Origin: Chitinimonas sp. BJYL2
GTDB taxonomy: Bacteria; Pseudomonadota; Gammaproteobacteria; Burkholderiales; Chitinimonadaceae
Assembly (NCBI RefSeq): GCF_027257935.1
Contig: NZ_JANZKW010000003.1
Span: forward strand, 372,001-436,000
Length of the DNA: 64,000 bases
Direction: 5' to 3'
The position numbers and the translations under genes are program-made. Every line of letters starts with the position of its first letter. The stretch's first letter is position 1. Shown piece after piece: positions 10,431 through 19,253 of this stretch. The notes beneath the pieces are model-generated. The model did not search any database and was not told the DNA's origin. It saw nothing but the letters and a program-made list of their open reading frames with translations.

Positions 10431-10435
10431 GGTGC

Positions 10436-10870
10436 TCAGTTCTGGACCGGTTCGTTGAGCATCAGCCAATAAAGACCGACCTGACGCACGACTTCCATGA
10501 ACTGCATGAAGTCGACCGGCTTGCGGATATAGCTGTTGGCGCCCAGGCTGTAGCTTTTGACGAGGTCATCCTCCTCCTTGGAGGTGGTGAGGACGACAAC
10601 CGGAATCAGGCGGGTCTGTTCGTGGCTGCGGATCTGCCGCAAGACCTCGATACCATTGAGCTTGGGGAGCTTGATATCCAGCAGGATCAACACGGGCCGA
10701 TCGTGCTTGCTCTTGCCGGTGTGCAAGCCCTGACCAAACAGATAATCGACGGCTTCCTGCCCGTCGCGCGCAACGGTGATCGGATTCTGGATGCCGTTCT
10801 TGCTGAAGGCACGAATCGTGAGCGCTTCGTCGTCAGGGTTGTCTTCGACCAGCAGGATGGGCGGTTGCAT
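10436..10870 (-). CDS. single-domain response regulator, Rcp1 type
   Basis: 144 residues, a stand-alone receiver with no output domain. Acidic pocket VEDNPDDE at 8-15, phosphoacceptor Asp65 in LILLDIKLPKLNG, Thr in VVLTTS and Lys in YIRKPVDF. The NPDD signature and the insert before the Asp strand match the Rcp1/CheY-like receivers that pair with phytochrome-type or hybrid kinases. It is first in a two-gene unit with the GGDEF-EAL protein and probably passes phosphate between a kinase and another protein. No cognate kinase lies next to it. Confidence 0.9.
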   Translation of the reverse strand: MQPPILLVEDNPDDEALTIRAFSKNGIQNPITVARDGQEAVDYLFGQGLHTGKSKHDRPVLILLDIKLPKLNGIEVLRQIRSHEQTRLIPVVVLTTSKEEDDLVKSYSLGANSYIRKPVDFMQFMEVVRQVGLYWLMLNEPVQN

Positions 10871-10929
10871 TCGGCGGGGGCGGGCAAGGTGGCCCGATCA
10901 TGGTTGATTCGCCTGAACACTAGACTACA

Positions 10930-10958
10930 GCGAGGCTGCACGGCAAGTGCAGCCTCGC
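10930..10958 (-). terminator. strong hairpin between pepN and the receiver gene
   Basis: Perfect 12-bp stem GCGAGGCTGCAC / GTGCAGCCTCGC with a 5-base loop, 62 bases downstream of the pepN stop on the minus strand. The flanking T content is modest (TGTAGT on the minus side), so termination is likely but not textbook. Confidence 0.65.
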
Positions 10959-11020
10959 ATTTGACCCGCCGGAGTGTGGCCGGTCAGGTCCCGGATCAAC
11001 GGTTTGAGCGTGGATCGGGC

Positions 11021-13669
11021 TTACTGCAGGTTCTTGGAAACGATCTCGTACACATCGCGTGACAAACCGACTTGCGCGGCAATGCGTTCCAGCGCGGCCT
11101 GCATGCGAGCCCGGCGTATGGGTTCGAGCTTCTTCCAGCGGTTGAAGCACCCCACGATGCGCGCTGCCACCTGCGGGTTGAGCTGGTCGAGCTTGAGCAC
11201 AGCGTCGGCGGCAAACTCGTAGCCGCTGCCATCGGCAGCATGGAACCCTGCCAGATTGTTGTGCACGAAGCTGCCGATCAGCGAGCGTACCTTGTTGGGG
11301 TTGGCCATCGAGAACGCCGGATGCTGCATCAGGGCGTTAACGTGTTGCACCGTACCCAGACGGCGGCTCATGGCTTGCAGGGCGAACCACTTGTCCATGA
11401 CCAGCGCTTCATTGGCCCACTTGGCGGCAAAGGCATCGAGCGCGGCATCGCCTTCAGGCCAGTTGACCAAGGCCATCAGGGCGGCTTGGGCATCGGTCAT
11501 GTTGTCGGCGCTTGCGTACTGCTTTTCGGCCAGTTCCAGCAGGGTGGGTTCGTCCAGCTCGGCCAGATAGCTTAGCGCCGTGTTACGCAGTGAACGGCGG
11601 GCTACGGCGGCGGCGTCGAAGGTGTAGGGACTGCTGTCTTGCAGGCGGGCATAGACCGCCTTGAACTCGTTGCGCAGGGCACGCGCCAGACCCAGACGCA
11701 TGGCTTCGCGGGCTGCACGGATCGCATCGGGATCAATTTCGGTCTGCTGATCGGCCAGATAGGTTTCTGCCGGCAGGGTCAGCATCAGGGCCACGAGTGC
11801 CGGGTCCAGCGTGTCGTCGGCCAGCAGGGCGCGCAGGGCTTCGACAAAATCGTCGTTGAGCGTCAGTGCGCCACCGTTGCGGGCAGCGTCGATCAGGCCT
11901 TGCAGGTCTTGCAGCATCAGCGTCTGTCCGGCTTCCCAGCGGCAGAAGGCATCGCTGTCGTGGGCCAGCAGGTGCACCAGATGGGCGCGCGTCCACGGGA
12001 AGTCCAGCTTCACCGGGGCCGAGAAATTGCGCAGCAGCGAAGGCACGGGCTCGACGGCCACATCCTCGAACACGAACGTCTCGCTCGCCGCCTTGACGGA
12101 TAGCACGCGCGTGCCGTTGATGGCTTCGCTTTCACCCTGCAGGCGCAGTGGCAGATCACTGCCATCGGGGCCGACCAGGCCCAGTGCCAGCGGGATATGG
12201 AAGGGCAGCTTTTCAGTCTGGCCCGGTGTGGCGGGGCAGCTTTGCGAGACGGTCAATGTGTAGCGGCGCGCGGCGGCGTCGTACTGGCCGCGAACGTTGA
12301 GCACCGGTGTGCCGGCCTGCTGATACCAGCGCTCGAACTGGCTCAGATCGTAATCATTGGCGTCGGCCATCGCGGCGCGGAAGTCGTCGCAGGTCACGGC
12401 TTGGCCATCGTGGCGCTTGAAGTACAGGTCCATACCCTTGCGGAAGCCATCGCGGCCCAGCAGGGTCTGGTACATGCGCACGACTTCGGCACCCTTTTCG
12501 TACACGGTAACGGTGTAGAAGTTGTTGATTTCGATATAGCTCTCGGGGCGTACCGGGTGCGCCATCGGGCCGGCATCTTCGGCAAACTGGTGGGTGCGCA
12601 ATGCGCGTACGGCCTCGATGCGGCACACCTCGGGACTGCCCATATCGGCCGAGAATTCCTGATCGCGGAAAACCGTGAGGCCTTCCTTGAGCGAGAGCTG
12701 GAACCAGTCGCGGCAGGTCACGCGGTTGCCGGTCCAGTTATGGAAGTACTCGTGCGCGATCACGGCCTCAATGCCGTCGAAGTCCACATCGGTGGCGGTA
12801 TCGGGGCGAGCCAGCACGAACTTGGTGTTGAAGATGTTGAGGCCCTTGTTCTCCATCGCACCCATGTTGAAGTCGCCCACGGCGACGATCATGTAGGTAT
12901 CGAGGTCATATTCCAGGCCAAAGCGCTGCTCGTCCCAGCGCATCGACTTTTTCAGCGACTCCATGGCATGGGCGCACTTGTCGAGGTCTTGCGGCTCGAC
13001 AAAGATTTCCAGTGCCACTTCACGGCCCGATGCGGTCGTGTATTTGTCGGCCAGCAGCGAGAGCTTGCCGGCGACGAGCGCAAACAGATAAGCCGGTTTC
13101 TTGAACGGATCGACCCACTTGACCCAGTGGCGGTTGCGGTCAAGCTGGCCTTCGCCGACCTTGTTGCCATTGCTGAGCAGCACCGGCCACTTGCTCTTGT
13201 CGGCGACGATGGTGGTGGTGAAACGTGCCATCACATCTGGGCGATCAAGGTAATAGGTGATCTTGCGGAAGCCTTCGGCCTCGCACTGGCTGTAGAAGTT
13301 GGCACCCGAGCGGTACAGGCCGTTGAGGCTGGTATTCGTTTCGGGATGGATCAGGGTGACGATTTCGAGGATGGCGTTGTCGGGCATGGCCGACACGGTC
13401 AGTTCTTCGCCATCAAGCTCATAGCGGCTACCGTCGAGCGATTCGCCATCGAGCTTGATCGATTCGAGCTCCAGCTCGCGACCGTGCAGGCTCAGCGGTG
13501 CGCGCGCATCGGGATGTGCGGGGTTGCGGTGCAGCACCAAGCGCGAGGTCACCCGCGTGCCCGTCTCCTCCAGATCAAAAGTCAGGTCGACCTTGTCGAC
13601 CAGGAAGGCGGGGGGCGTGTAATCCTTGAGCTGGATGGGCTGGGGGGTGTTGACGTCGAGCTTGGCCAT
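11021..13669 (-). CDS. pepN: aminopeptidase N (M1 family)
   Basis: 882 residues, the usual size of bacterial PepN. It is a cytoplasmic zinc exopeptidase that removes N-terminal residues from peptides. The exopeptidase motif GAMEN is present, and the zinc site HEYFHNW begins at His306, with the downstream Glu in LKEGLTVFRDQEF. The C-terminal part is the superhelical domain typical of the E. coli type. ATG 13669 gives MAKLDVNTPQ, consistent with the family start; the reading frame is open much further upstream but without homology. A perfect TATAAT lies about 75 bases upstream on the same strand. Confidence 0.97.
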   Translation of the reverse strand: MAKLDVNTPQPIQLKDYTPPAFLVDKVDLTFDLEETGTRVTSRLVLHRNPAHPDARAPLSLHGRELELESIKLDGESLDGSRYELDGEELTVSAMPDNAILEIVTLIHPETNTSLNGLYRSGANFYSQCEAEGFRKITYYLDRPDVMARFTTTIVADKSKWPVLLSNGNKVGEGQLDRNRHWVKWVDPFKKPAYLFALVAGKLSLLADKYTTASGREVALEIFVEPQDLDKCAHAMESLKKSMRWDEQRFGLEYDLDTYMIVAVGDFNMGAMENKGLNIFNTKFVLARPDTATDVDFDGIEAVIAHEYFHNWTGNRVTCRDWFQLSLKEGLTVFRDQEFSADMGSPEVCRIEAVRALRTHQFAEDAGPMAHPVRPESYIEINNFYTVTVYEKGAEVVRMYQTLLGRDGFRKGMDLYFKRHDGQAVTCDDFRAAMADANDYDLSQFERWYQQAGTPVLNVRGQYDAAARRYTLTVSQSCPATPGQTEKLPFHIPLALGLVGPDGSDLPLRLQGESEAINGTRVLSVKAASETFVFEDVAVEPVPSLLRNFSAPVKLDFPWTRAHLVHLLAHDSDAFCRWEAGQTLMLQDLQGLIDAARNGGALTLNDDFVEALRALLADDTLDPALVALMLTLPAETYLADQQTEIDPDAIRAAREAMRLGLARALRNEFKAVYARLQDSSPYTFDAAAVARRSLRNTALSYLAELDEPTLLELAEKQYASADNMTDAQAALMALVNWPEGDAALDAFAAKWANEALVMDKWFALQAMSRRLGTVQHVNALMQHPAFSMANPNKVRSLIGSFVHNNLAGFHAADGSGYEFAADAVLKLDQLNPQVAARIVGCFNRWKKLEPIRRARMQAALERIAAQVGLSRDVYEIVSKNLQ

Positions 13670-13741
13670 GGTGCTTTCTATCGCGCGGGAGAGAGGCAGG
13701 ATCGCTGCGGCCCGCGTAGTCCGGAATGGGGTAAACGCGCA

Positions 13742-13747
13742 ATTATA
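13742..13747 (-). promoter_or_regulatory. -10 box of the pepN promoter
   Basis: The minus strand reads TATAAT, a perfect -10 match, 73 bases before the pepN start. No good -35 box lies 16-18 bases upstream, so the promoter may depend on an activator or be weak. Confidence 0.5.
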
Positions 13748-13848
13748 AACCGCTACCTGTTTTGAGGCACTTTGCAGAAGTAAACGCGAATGCTCGTCAA
13801 TGCTTATGGATGATCGGGTTATATGCGGGCGGCGCGATATGAATAGAT

Positions 13849-13867
13849 GCAAAGAATTGTTCTTTGC
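13849..13867 (+). promoter_or_regulatory. perfect inverted repeat upstream of the sulfite reductase operon
   Basis: GCAAAGAA-TTG-TTCTTTGC, an 8-bp perfect dyad with a 3-base centre, 80 bases before the cysI-like start in the 278-bp divergent pepN/cysI region. Its size and position suit an operator. Sulfur regulators of the CysB type are the obvious candidates, but the site is not a known consensus. The rest of the region shows only the pepN -10 box. Confidence 0.5.
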
Positions 13868-13947
13868 GCCCACCCGCGCTGCTAATCTGCCTGCCTTGAT
13901 CATGGCTGGTACTGCGCCCGCAGTGCCGGCAAACCAGATGGCTTCCC

Positions 13948-15615
13948 ATGTATATCTACGACGATTACGACCAGCGCATCGTTGACCAGCGCGTCGCCCA
14001 GTTCCGCGACCAGACCCGCCGTTTTCTATCGGGCGAGCTGACCGGCGAAGAGTTTCGCCCGCTGCGCCTGCAGAACGGCCTTTATATCCAGCGCCATGCA
14101 CCCATGCTGCGGGTGGCGGTGCCTTATGGCCATCTCACCAGCAAGCAGGTACGCATGCTGGCGCACATTGCCCGCAAGTACGACCGGGGCTATGGTCACT
14201 TCACCACGCGCCAGAACATCCAGTACAACTGGCCCAAGCTGGAAGATGTGCCCGATATCCTCGCGGATCTGGCCACTGTCCAGATGCACGCGGTGCAGAC
14301 CAGTGGCAACTGCGTGCGCAACACCACCACCGACCAGTTTGCCGGCGTGGCCCATGACGAGATCATCGACCCGCGTCCCTGGTGCGAAATCATCCGCCAG
14401 TGGTCTACCTTCCACCCTGAATTCGCCCACCTGCCGCGCAAGTTCAAGATCGCCGTTTGCGGTTCGGTCGAAGACCGCGCTGCGACCTGGGTGCACGATA
14501 TCGGCGTGCATGTGGTGCACAACGAGGCCGGCGAAGTCGGCTTCAAGGTCATCGTCGGTGGTGGCTTGGGCCGTACGCCCATTGTCGGTGCCGTGATTCG
14601 AGAGTTTCTGCCACAGCAGCACCTGCTCAGCTATCTGGACGCCGTGCTGCGCGTTTACAACCGCTATGGCCGTCGTGATAACAAGTACAAGGCGCGCATC
14701 AAGATCCTCGTCAAGGCGATGACGCCCGCCGCGTTTGCCGCCAAGGTCGAAGCCGAATGGGCACATCTCAAGGATGGCCCGATGACGCTGACTCAGGCCG
14801 AAATCGACCGCAATGCTGCCTTCTTCACCGCCCCGGCTTACGAAACCCTGCCGGCTGAGGACGCCGGCTTTGCCCAGCTACGCAGCGAGAACAAGGCCTT
14901 CGCCCGCTGGGTAGAGCGCAATGTGTTCAAGCACAAGGTGCCCGGATATGCGGCCGTCACCCTGTCGCTCAAGGCCACTGGCGTGGCACCGGGCGATGCG
15001 ACCGACGCACAGCTCGATGCCGTGGCCGATCTGGCCGACCAGTACGCTTTCGGTGAAATCCGCGTCAGCCACGAGCAGAACCTGATCCTGGCCGATGTGA
15101 AGCAGTCTGATCTGTTTGCTGTGTGGGAAGCCGCCAAGAAGCTCGGTTTTGCCACGCCCAACATCGGCCTGATTACCGATATCGTCTGCTGCCCCGGCGG
15201 CGACTTCTGCGACCTGGCCAATGCCAAGTCGATTCCGATTGCCGAGGGCATCCAGCGCGTGTTCGACGATCAGGACTACCTGTTCGACCTGGGCGAGATC
15301 GACCTCAATATCTCCGGCTGCATGAACAGTTGCGGCCATCACCATGTGGGCCATATCGGCATCCTGGGCGTGGATAAGAGCGGTTCCGAGTGGTACCAGG
15401 TCTCGCTCGGCGGCCGTCAGGGCCACGACGCCAGCTTGGGCAAGGTGATCGGCCCGAGCTTTGCGCAGGACGATGTACCGGGTGTGGTCAAGCAGATCAT
15501 CGACGTATACGTGGAGCATCGTCAGGATGACGAACGCTTCCTCGATGTATTCGATCGCGTGGGCATGGAGCCCTTCAAGACCCGTATCTATGCCAAGGAG
15601 CGTGCCCATGGTTAA
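13948..15615 (+). CDS. cysI: sulfite (or nitrite) reductase haemoprotein, CysI-like
   Basis: 555 residues, cytoplasmic, one sirohaem and one [4Fe-4S] cluster; reduces sulfite to sulfide in six electrons. Cluster and sirohaem ligands are Cys415-x5-Cys421 (CPGGDFC) and Cys458-x3-Cys462 (SGCMNSC). Two ferredoxin-like repeats are visible, at GYGHFTTRQNIQYNW near 90 and at the EIRVSHEQNL segment near 370. The immediate neighbours DUF934 and uroporphyrinogen methyltransferase place it in assimilatory sulfate reduction as in many betaproteobacteria, which argues for sulfite over nitrite. No CysJ flavoprotein is present, so the electron donor is elsewhere, possibly a ferredoxin. Confidence 0.92.
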   Translation: MYIYDDYDQRIVDQRVAQFRDQTRRFLSGELTGEEFRPLRLQNGLYIQRHAPMLRVAVPYGHLTSKQVRMLAHIARKYDRGYGHFTTRQNIQYNWPKLEDVPDILADLATVQMHAVQTSGNCVRNTTTDQFAGVAHDEIIDPRPWCEIIRQWSTFHPEFAHLPRKFKIAVCGSVEDRAATWVHDIGVHVVHNEAGEVGFKVIVGGGLGRTPIVGAVIREFLPQQHLLSYLDAVLRVYNRYGRRDNKYKARIKILVKAMTPAAFAAKVEAEWAHLKDGPMTLTQAEIDRNAAFFTAPAYETLPAEDAGFAQLRSENKAFARWVERNVFKHKVPGYAAVTLSLKATGVAPGDATDAQLDAVADLADQYAFGEIRVSHEQNLILADVKQSDLFAVWEAAKKLGFATPNIGLITDIVCCPGGDFCDLANAKSIPIAEGIQRVFDDQDYLFDLGEIDLNISGCMNSCGHHHVGHIGILGVDKSGSEWYQVSLGGRQGHDASLGKVIGPSFAQDDVPGVVKQIIDVYVEHRQDDERFLDVFDRVGMEPFKTRIYAKERAHG

Positions 15616-16123
15616 GGCGCCCCATATCGTTAAACTGGATCGCGCCACGGGCCAGCGCCAGATCATTGCCAACCACTGGCTGCGACTGGCCGAGGCGGCC
15701 GACGATGCCGTTCCGCCGCACAGCCTGCTGCCGCTCAAGGAATGGCTCGAACGTCGCGACGAGCTGATTGGCCGAGCCGATGTCGGTATCTGGTTCGCGC
15801 CGGACGACGAACCCGAAGCTTTGGGCTCGGATGCGGCCCAGCTCGCCATCATCGCTGTCGAGTTCCCTGCGTTTACCGACGGTCGCGGCTTCAGTATCGG
15901 CCGTTTGCTGCGTGAGCGTTATGGCTTTACCGGCGAGCTGCGTGCCGTCGGTGATGTGTTCAAGGACACCATGCTCTATCTGAAGCGCTGCGGTTTCGAT
16001 GCGTTTGAAGTGCGTGCCGACAAGGATGTCGAAGAAGCCGCCAAGGGCCTCGACGACTTCACCGAGTATTACCAGGGCGCGGCGGATCAGCCGCTGCCGC
16101 TGTTCCGCCGCCGGAGTGCCTGA
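15608..16123 (+). CDS. DUF934 protein of the sulfur assimilation cluster
   Basis: 171 residues, soluble. DUF934 proteins are found almost only beside CysI-like sulfite reductases in proteobacteria; their role is not settled. Family features seen here are the central EFPAFTDGRGFSIGRLLRER segment and the KRCGFDAFEV stretch. The ATG overlaps the end of cysI by 8 bases, which implies translational coupling. The next start is one base after its stop. It has no cysteine-rich motif, so a direct electron carrier role looks unlikely; scaffold or assembly partner is a guess. Confidence 0.88.
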   Translation: MVKAPHIVKLDRATGQRQIIANHWLRLAEAADDAVPPHSLLPLKEWLERRDELIGRADVGIWFAPDDEPEALGSDAAQLAIIAVEFPAFTDGRGFSIGRLLRERYGFTGELRAVGDVFKDTMLYLKRCGFDAFEVRADKDVEEAAKGLDDFTEYYQGAADQPLPLFRRRSA

Positions 16124-16124
16124 G

Positions 16125-16877
16125 ATGACTTCGGGCAAGGTCTGGCTCATTGGCGCCGGTCCCGGCGCGGCCGACCTGATCACGGTGCGCGGTATGCGTC
16201 TGCTGCAAGCGGCCGACTGCGTGCTGTACGACGCGCTGGTCCAGCCCGAGATGCTGGCCTATTGCCCGCAAGCCACCTTGATTGATGTGGGCAAGCGTTG
16301 CGACCAGGCCTCGATGCAGCAGAAGTTCATCAACAAGATGCTGGTGGATGCGGCGCATAAATATCAGCGCGTGGTGCGCCTCAAGGGGGGCGACCCGATG
16401 CTGTTCGGTCGGGCGCAGGAAGAGTTGCACGCGCTGGATGAAGCCGGCATTGCCTATGAAGTGGTGCCGGGTATCACCGCGGCCTTGGCTGCCAGTGCCG
16501 ATGCCGGCATCTCGCTGACCAGCCGCGGTCTGGCGCGCAATGTATTGTTCGCCACCGCCCGTGTGGGCCATGGCGAAGATCCGAGCGACTGGGTTCGCCC
16601 GGTGGTCGCTGCCGATACCGCCGTGCTCTACATGGGCGTGAAGCAGGCCGCCGAAGTGGCTGCGGCCTTGCTGGCCGGCGGCCTGCGCGCCGATACCCCC
16701 TTGCTGATTATCGAGAACGCCTCGCTGCCGCAATCGCGCGAGTGGGCGATGACGCTGGCCGAGTTGCCCCTGGCCGCGAGCTGGCAACTGGCCGGTCCGG
16801 CCATTTTGCTGATCGGCGAGGTGTACCGCGCCAGGTTGGCCTTGGCCGAAGCGGCACCAATGCAAGCACGGGCCTGA
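16125..16877 (+). CDS. cobA: uroporphyrinogen-III C-methyltransferase
   Basis: 250 residues. Transfers two methyl groups from S-adenosylmethionine to uroporphyrinogen III, giving precorrin-2 for sirohaem, the cofactor of the upstream reductase. Family motifs are GAGPGAADLITVRG near 9-22, VLYDALV, RLKGGDPMLFGRAQEE and VPGITAALAA. It is the single-domain SUMT form and lacks the CysG N-terminal dehydrogenase/ferrochelatase, so those steps must be encoded elsewhere. It is the last gene of a tight three-gene operon. Confidence 0.95.
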   Translation: MTSGKVWLIGAGPGAADLITVRGMRLLQAADCVLYDALVQPEMLAYCPQATLIDVGKRCDQASMQQKFINKMLVDAAHKYQRVVRLKGGDPMLFGRAQEELHALDEAGIAYEVVPGITAALAASADAGISLTSRGLARNVLFATARVGHGEDPSDWVRPVVAADTAVLYMGVKQAAEVAAALLAGGLRADTPLLIIENASLPQSREWAMTLAELPLAASWQLAGPAILLIGEVYRARLALAEAAPMQARA

Positions 16878-16954
16878 ACAAACGCTAGGCCAGCCGCTTG
16901 GCGGTCGCAGGGGGTAAGCTGGTCGCTTTCTCCACCGGGCTGTTTGCAACCATC

Positions 16955-17470
16955 ATGAAACGTTTGCTGCTCTTACTACTTGCTTGCCATGGCCTGCAGG
17001 CATCGGTGCTGGCTGCGCCTGTCCAGTCTGTCGCCTTGCTGGATCTCAAACGGTATCTGGGCACCTGGTACGAAGTTGCCAGCTATCCCATGTTTTTCCA
17101 GCGCATGTGCGTGGCTGATACCACGGCTGAATATGGCTTGCTGGAGGACGGCCGGGTTTCAGTGCGCAATCGCTGCCGCAAGGAGGATGGCAGTTTTTCG
17201 GAGGTGACAGGCAAGGCCGGCGTAGTGGCCGGCACCGGCAATGCGCAGCTCAAGGTCAGTTTCTTCTGGCCGTTCTCTGCCCCTTACTGGGTGATCGGGC
17301 TCGATCCGGACTACCGCTGGGCTGTAGTTGGCAACCCGAATCGCGACTATCTGTGGATCCTGTCGCGCACACCGCAGTTGCCGCCGGCCGATTGGGCTGC
17401 AGCGCGTGCCATCGCGCAACAGCAAGGTTTTGACCTAGAGCGGCTCAAACTGACGCGGCAGGCACCGTAA
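16955..17470 (+). CDS. blc: lipocalin, Blc type
   Basis: 171 residues. The GTW lipocalin signature sits at 36-38, followed by YEVASYP, and the family C-terminal strands include DPDYRWAVVGNPNRDYLWILSRTP-like sequence. Bacterial lipocalins bind lipids in the periplasm or outer membrane. The leader MKRLLLLLLACHG contains LLAC, but at residue 11 that is short for a lipoprotein signal; cleavage by signal peptidase I near LAAPV is the alternative. The 3' end overlaps the convergent DUF429 gene by 26 bases. Confidence 0.88.
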   Translation: MKRLLLLLLACHGLQASVLAAPVQSVALLDLKRYLGTWYEVASYPMFFQRMCVADTTAEYGLLEDGRVSVRNRCRKEDGSFSEVTGKAGVVAGTGNAQLKVSFFWPFSAPYWVIGLDPDYRWAVVGNPNRDYLWILSRTPQLPPADWAAARAIAQQQGFDLERLKLTRQAP

Positions 17471-18305
17471 TGATCCAGCCCTCCACCGGGTCGATCTGCG
17501 CCGGCAGTCCGTAGGTGACCTGTGTAGCGGCCCAAGCGGCTTGCAGCAGGCAAAGCACGGCGTCGAGCAGATCGCCACTGGCATCGTCGATGATGGCTGT
17601 GCGCTGACTATGGGTGAGCAGCAGTTTTTGTCCCAGTGGCGGTACATCACCACACAGCGCATTGACGATGGCGAGGCGGTGCTCTGCGCGGGCAGGCGTC
17701 TGTTTGGCCGGGTCGTCGTTCTTGTAACTGGCGTTGCCGATGATCTGCCGCGCGAGCAGGGCCGGGTAGGCTTCGAGTGCGATCCGCGCCGGGTCACCGG
17801 CATGCAATCCGGGCAGGCTCACGCCAGCGGCGAGCAGCCTCGGCGCCCCTTCGAGCAGCATCCATGCAACTGGCGGGTTGATCCATTTCATCGAAGGGCT
17901 GGAGCGCGCGAGCCGGTCTACTGCGCGGTGCGCAAACTTGTTACCTGCGGGACGCGCGTTGCAGAAGTTGCGGAACAGTGAGGTCAGGTCGGATCGGCCA
18001 TGACTCGCGTAATGGCGGATCAGATCGGGCCAGCAGGTGGGCCAGCCCTGTTGTTCGACGAATTCGCGCGGCAGGCCGAAGGGGAAGTCGAAGCCGCCTG
18101 TCCATGGGCCGGGCGTGGCCAGCATCGCCTCGAAGGCAGCAAAACTGTCGAGCCGCGAGGTGCTGTCGAGCCGTACGCCGGCATCGGTCAGGTCGCCTTG
18201 TGCCACCGTGATCTGTTTGCCGCGGCCGGGGCGACTGGTAAAGTCCACGCCGAACAGAAGCTGCCGGGTGGATGGCGAGGGCGTAAGCGGTAATTTGTCT
18301 GGCAT
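17445..18305 (-). CDS. DUF429 protein (predicted RNase H-fold nuclease)
   Basis: 286 residues from ATG 18305. It opens with the family strand LLFGVDFTSRPGRGKQI, which carries the acidic residue expected of an RNase H-like fold, followed by the family segment GGFDFPFGLPREF and later the EAYPALLARQ and DLLDAVLCLLQA stretches. Function is unknown; a metal-dependent nuclease is only predicted from the fold. A GTG at 18344 would add 13 residues but reach to within 26 bases of the divergent gene, so I prefer 18305. Neither start has a clear ribosome binding site. Confidence 0.75.
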   Translation of the reverse strand: MPDKLPLTPSPSTRQLLFGVDFTSRPGRGKQITVAQGDLTDAGVRLDSTSRLDSFAAFEAMLATPGPWTGGFDFPFGLPREFVEQQGWPTCWPDLIRHYASHGRSDLTSLFRNFCNARPAGNKFAHRAVDRLARSSPSMKWINPPVAWMLLEGAPRLLAAGVSLPGLHAGDPARIALEAYPALLARQIIGNASYKNDDPAKQTPARAEHRLAIVNALCGDVPPLGQKLLLTHSQRTAIIDDASGDLLDAVLCLLQAAWAATQVTYGLPAQIDPVEGWIITVPAASV

Positions 18306-18370
18306 GGCTTGAACTTTACGGGATTTGACCTGATCTAAACGCACGAAACCAACTGGAGCCTGTGCCCATC

Positions 18371-19234
18371 ATGAAACGTGTTCTCGTATTCCTGTTTGCC
18401 TTCTTTGTCAGCTTTGGCGTGATGAGCGTCGAAGTGGAGGCCAAGCGCTTCGGCGGTGGCAAATCGTCGGGCATGCAGCGTAGCGCGCCGCAGCGTCAGG
18501 CTGATCAGCCCATGCAGCGTCAGCAGCAGGGCCAGCAAGCTGCGCCCGCACAGAAGCGCAGCTGGATGGGCCCGCTGGCGGGTCTGGCTGCCGGTATTGG
18601 CCTTGCCGCCTTGTTCTCGCACCTGGGCATGGGTGAAGGCATGGCCAATTTCGCCATGATGGCCCTGCTGGCCGTGGGCGCCTTCTTCCTGATCCGCTTC
18701 GTGATGGCGCGCATGCGTCCTGCCGCCGCAGCGCCGGCTCAATATGCGCCGGCTGGTGCCGGTAATGCGCCGGTCGCCCCGGCAGACTATCGCCAGCAGG
18801 ATTATCGCCAGCAGTATGGTTCGGTGAATGACACGGGTGCGTTCAGTGCCGATGCACTCACCGCATTTCCGCCAGAGCTGGATGTGGAGGCGTTTGTCCG
18901 CGTCGCCAAGGTCAACTTCGTGCGTTTGCAGGCAGCTTATGATGCGGCTGATCTGGATGATTTGCGCGAGTTCACCTCGCCCGAGATGTTTGCGGAAATC
19001 AAGATGCAGCTGGCAGAACGCGGCTCCAGCGCCAATGTGACCGATGTGGTTCAGCTGGATGCGGAGCTGGTGGATTACGCCCGTGAGAGCAACCGCGAAA
19101 TCGCCAGCGTACGTTTCCATGGCTTGATTCGCGAGTCTGCCGATGCCAGCGCCGAACGATTCGAGGAAACCTGGCACTTGAGCAAGTCGGGCAAGAGTGG
19201 CTGGGTGGTTGCTGGTATTCAACAGGCCGCCTGA
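18371..19234 (+). CDS. Tim44-like domain membrane protein
   Basis: 287 residues. Signal-like N-terminus (MKRVLVFLFAFFVSFGVM...), a Gln/Arg-rich low-complexity linker at about 30-60, two short hydrophobic segments (GLAAGIGLAALFSHL and MMALLAVGAFFLIRFVM), another Gln/Ala-rich linker, then a Tim44/MBA1-like alpha-beta domain from about 170 to the end (AFVRVAKVNFVRLQAAYDAADL). Such proteins are common in beta- and gammaproteobacteria; their function is not known. A GGAG ribosome binding site lies 12 bases before ATG 18371. The gene ends in a strong shared terminator. Confidence 0.85.
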   Translation: MKRVLVFLFAFFVSFGVMSVEVEAKRFGGGKSSGMQRSAPQRQADQPMQRQQQGQQAAPAQKRSWMGPLAGLAAGIGLAALFSHLGMGEGMANFAMMALLAVGAFFLIRFVMARMRPAAAAPAQYAPAGAGNAPVAPADYRQQDYRQQYGSVNDTGAFSADALTAFPPELDVEAFVRVAKVNFVRLQAAYDAADLDDLREFTSPEMFAEIKMQLAERGSSANVTDVVQLDAELVDYARESNREIASVRFHGLIRESADASAERFEETWHLSKSGKSGWVVAGIQQAA

Positions 19235-19253
19235 TACAGCGCGAGCATCCATC

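Noticed and set aside
9246-10472. A 408-codon plus-strand frame opposite the GGDEF-EAL gene.
   Set aside because: Shadow of a protein whose domains are all accounted for on the other strand.
12197-13765. A 522-codon plus-strand open frame opposite pepN.
   Set aside because: It is antisense to a well-supported gene, its composition is odd and no motifs are seen; GC-rich coding DNA often leaves such open frames.
16955-17000. Lipoprotein signal in the lipocalin (LLAC).
   Set aside because: The cysteine is at residue 11, short for a lipoprotein leader; signal peptidase I cleavage is at least as likely.
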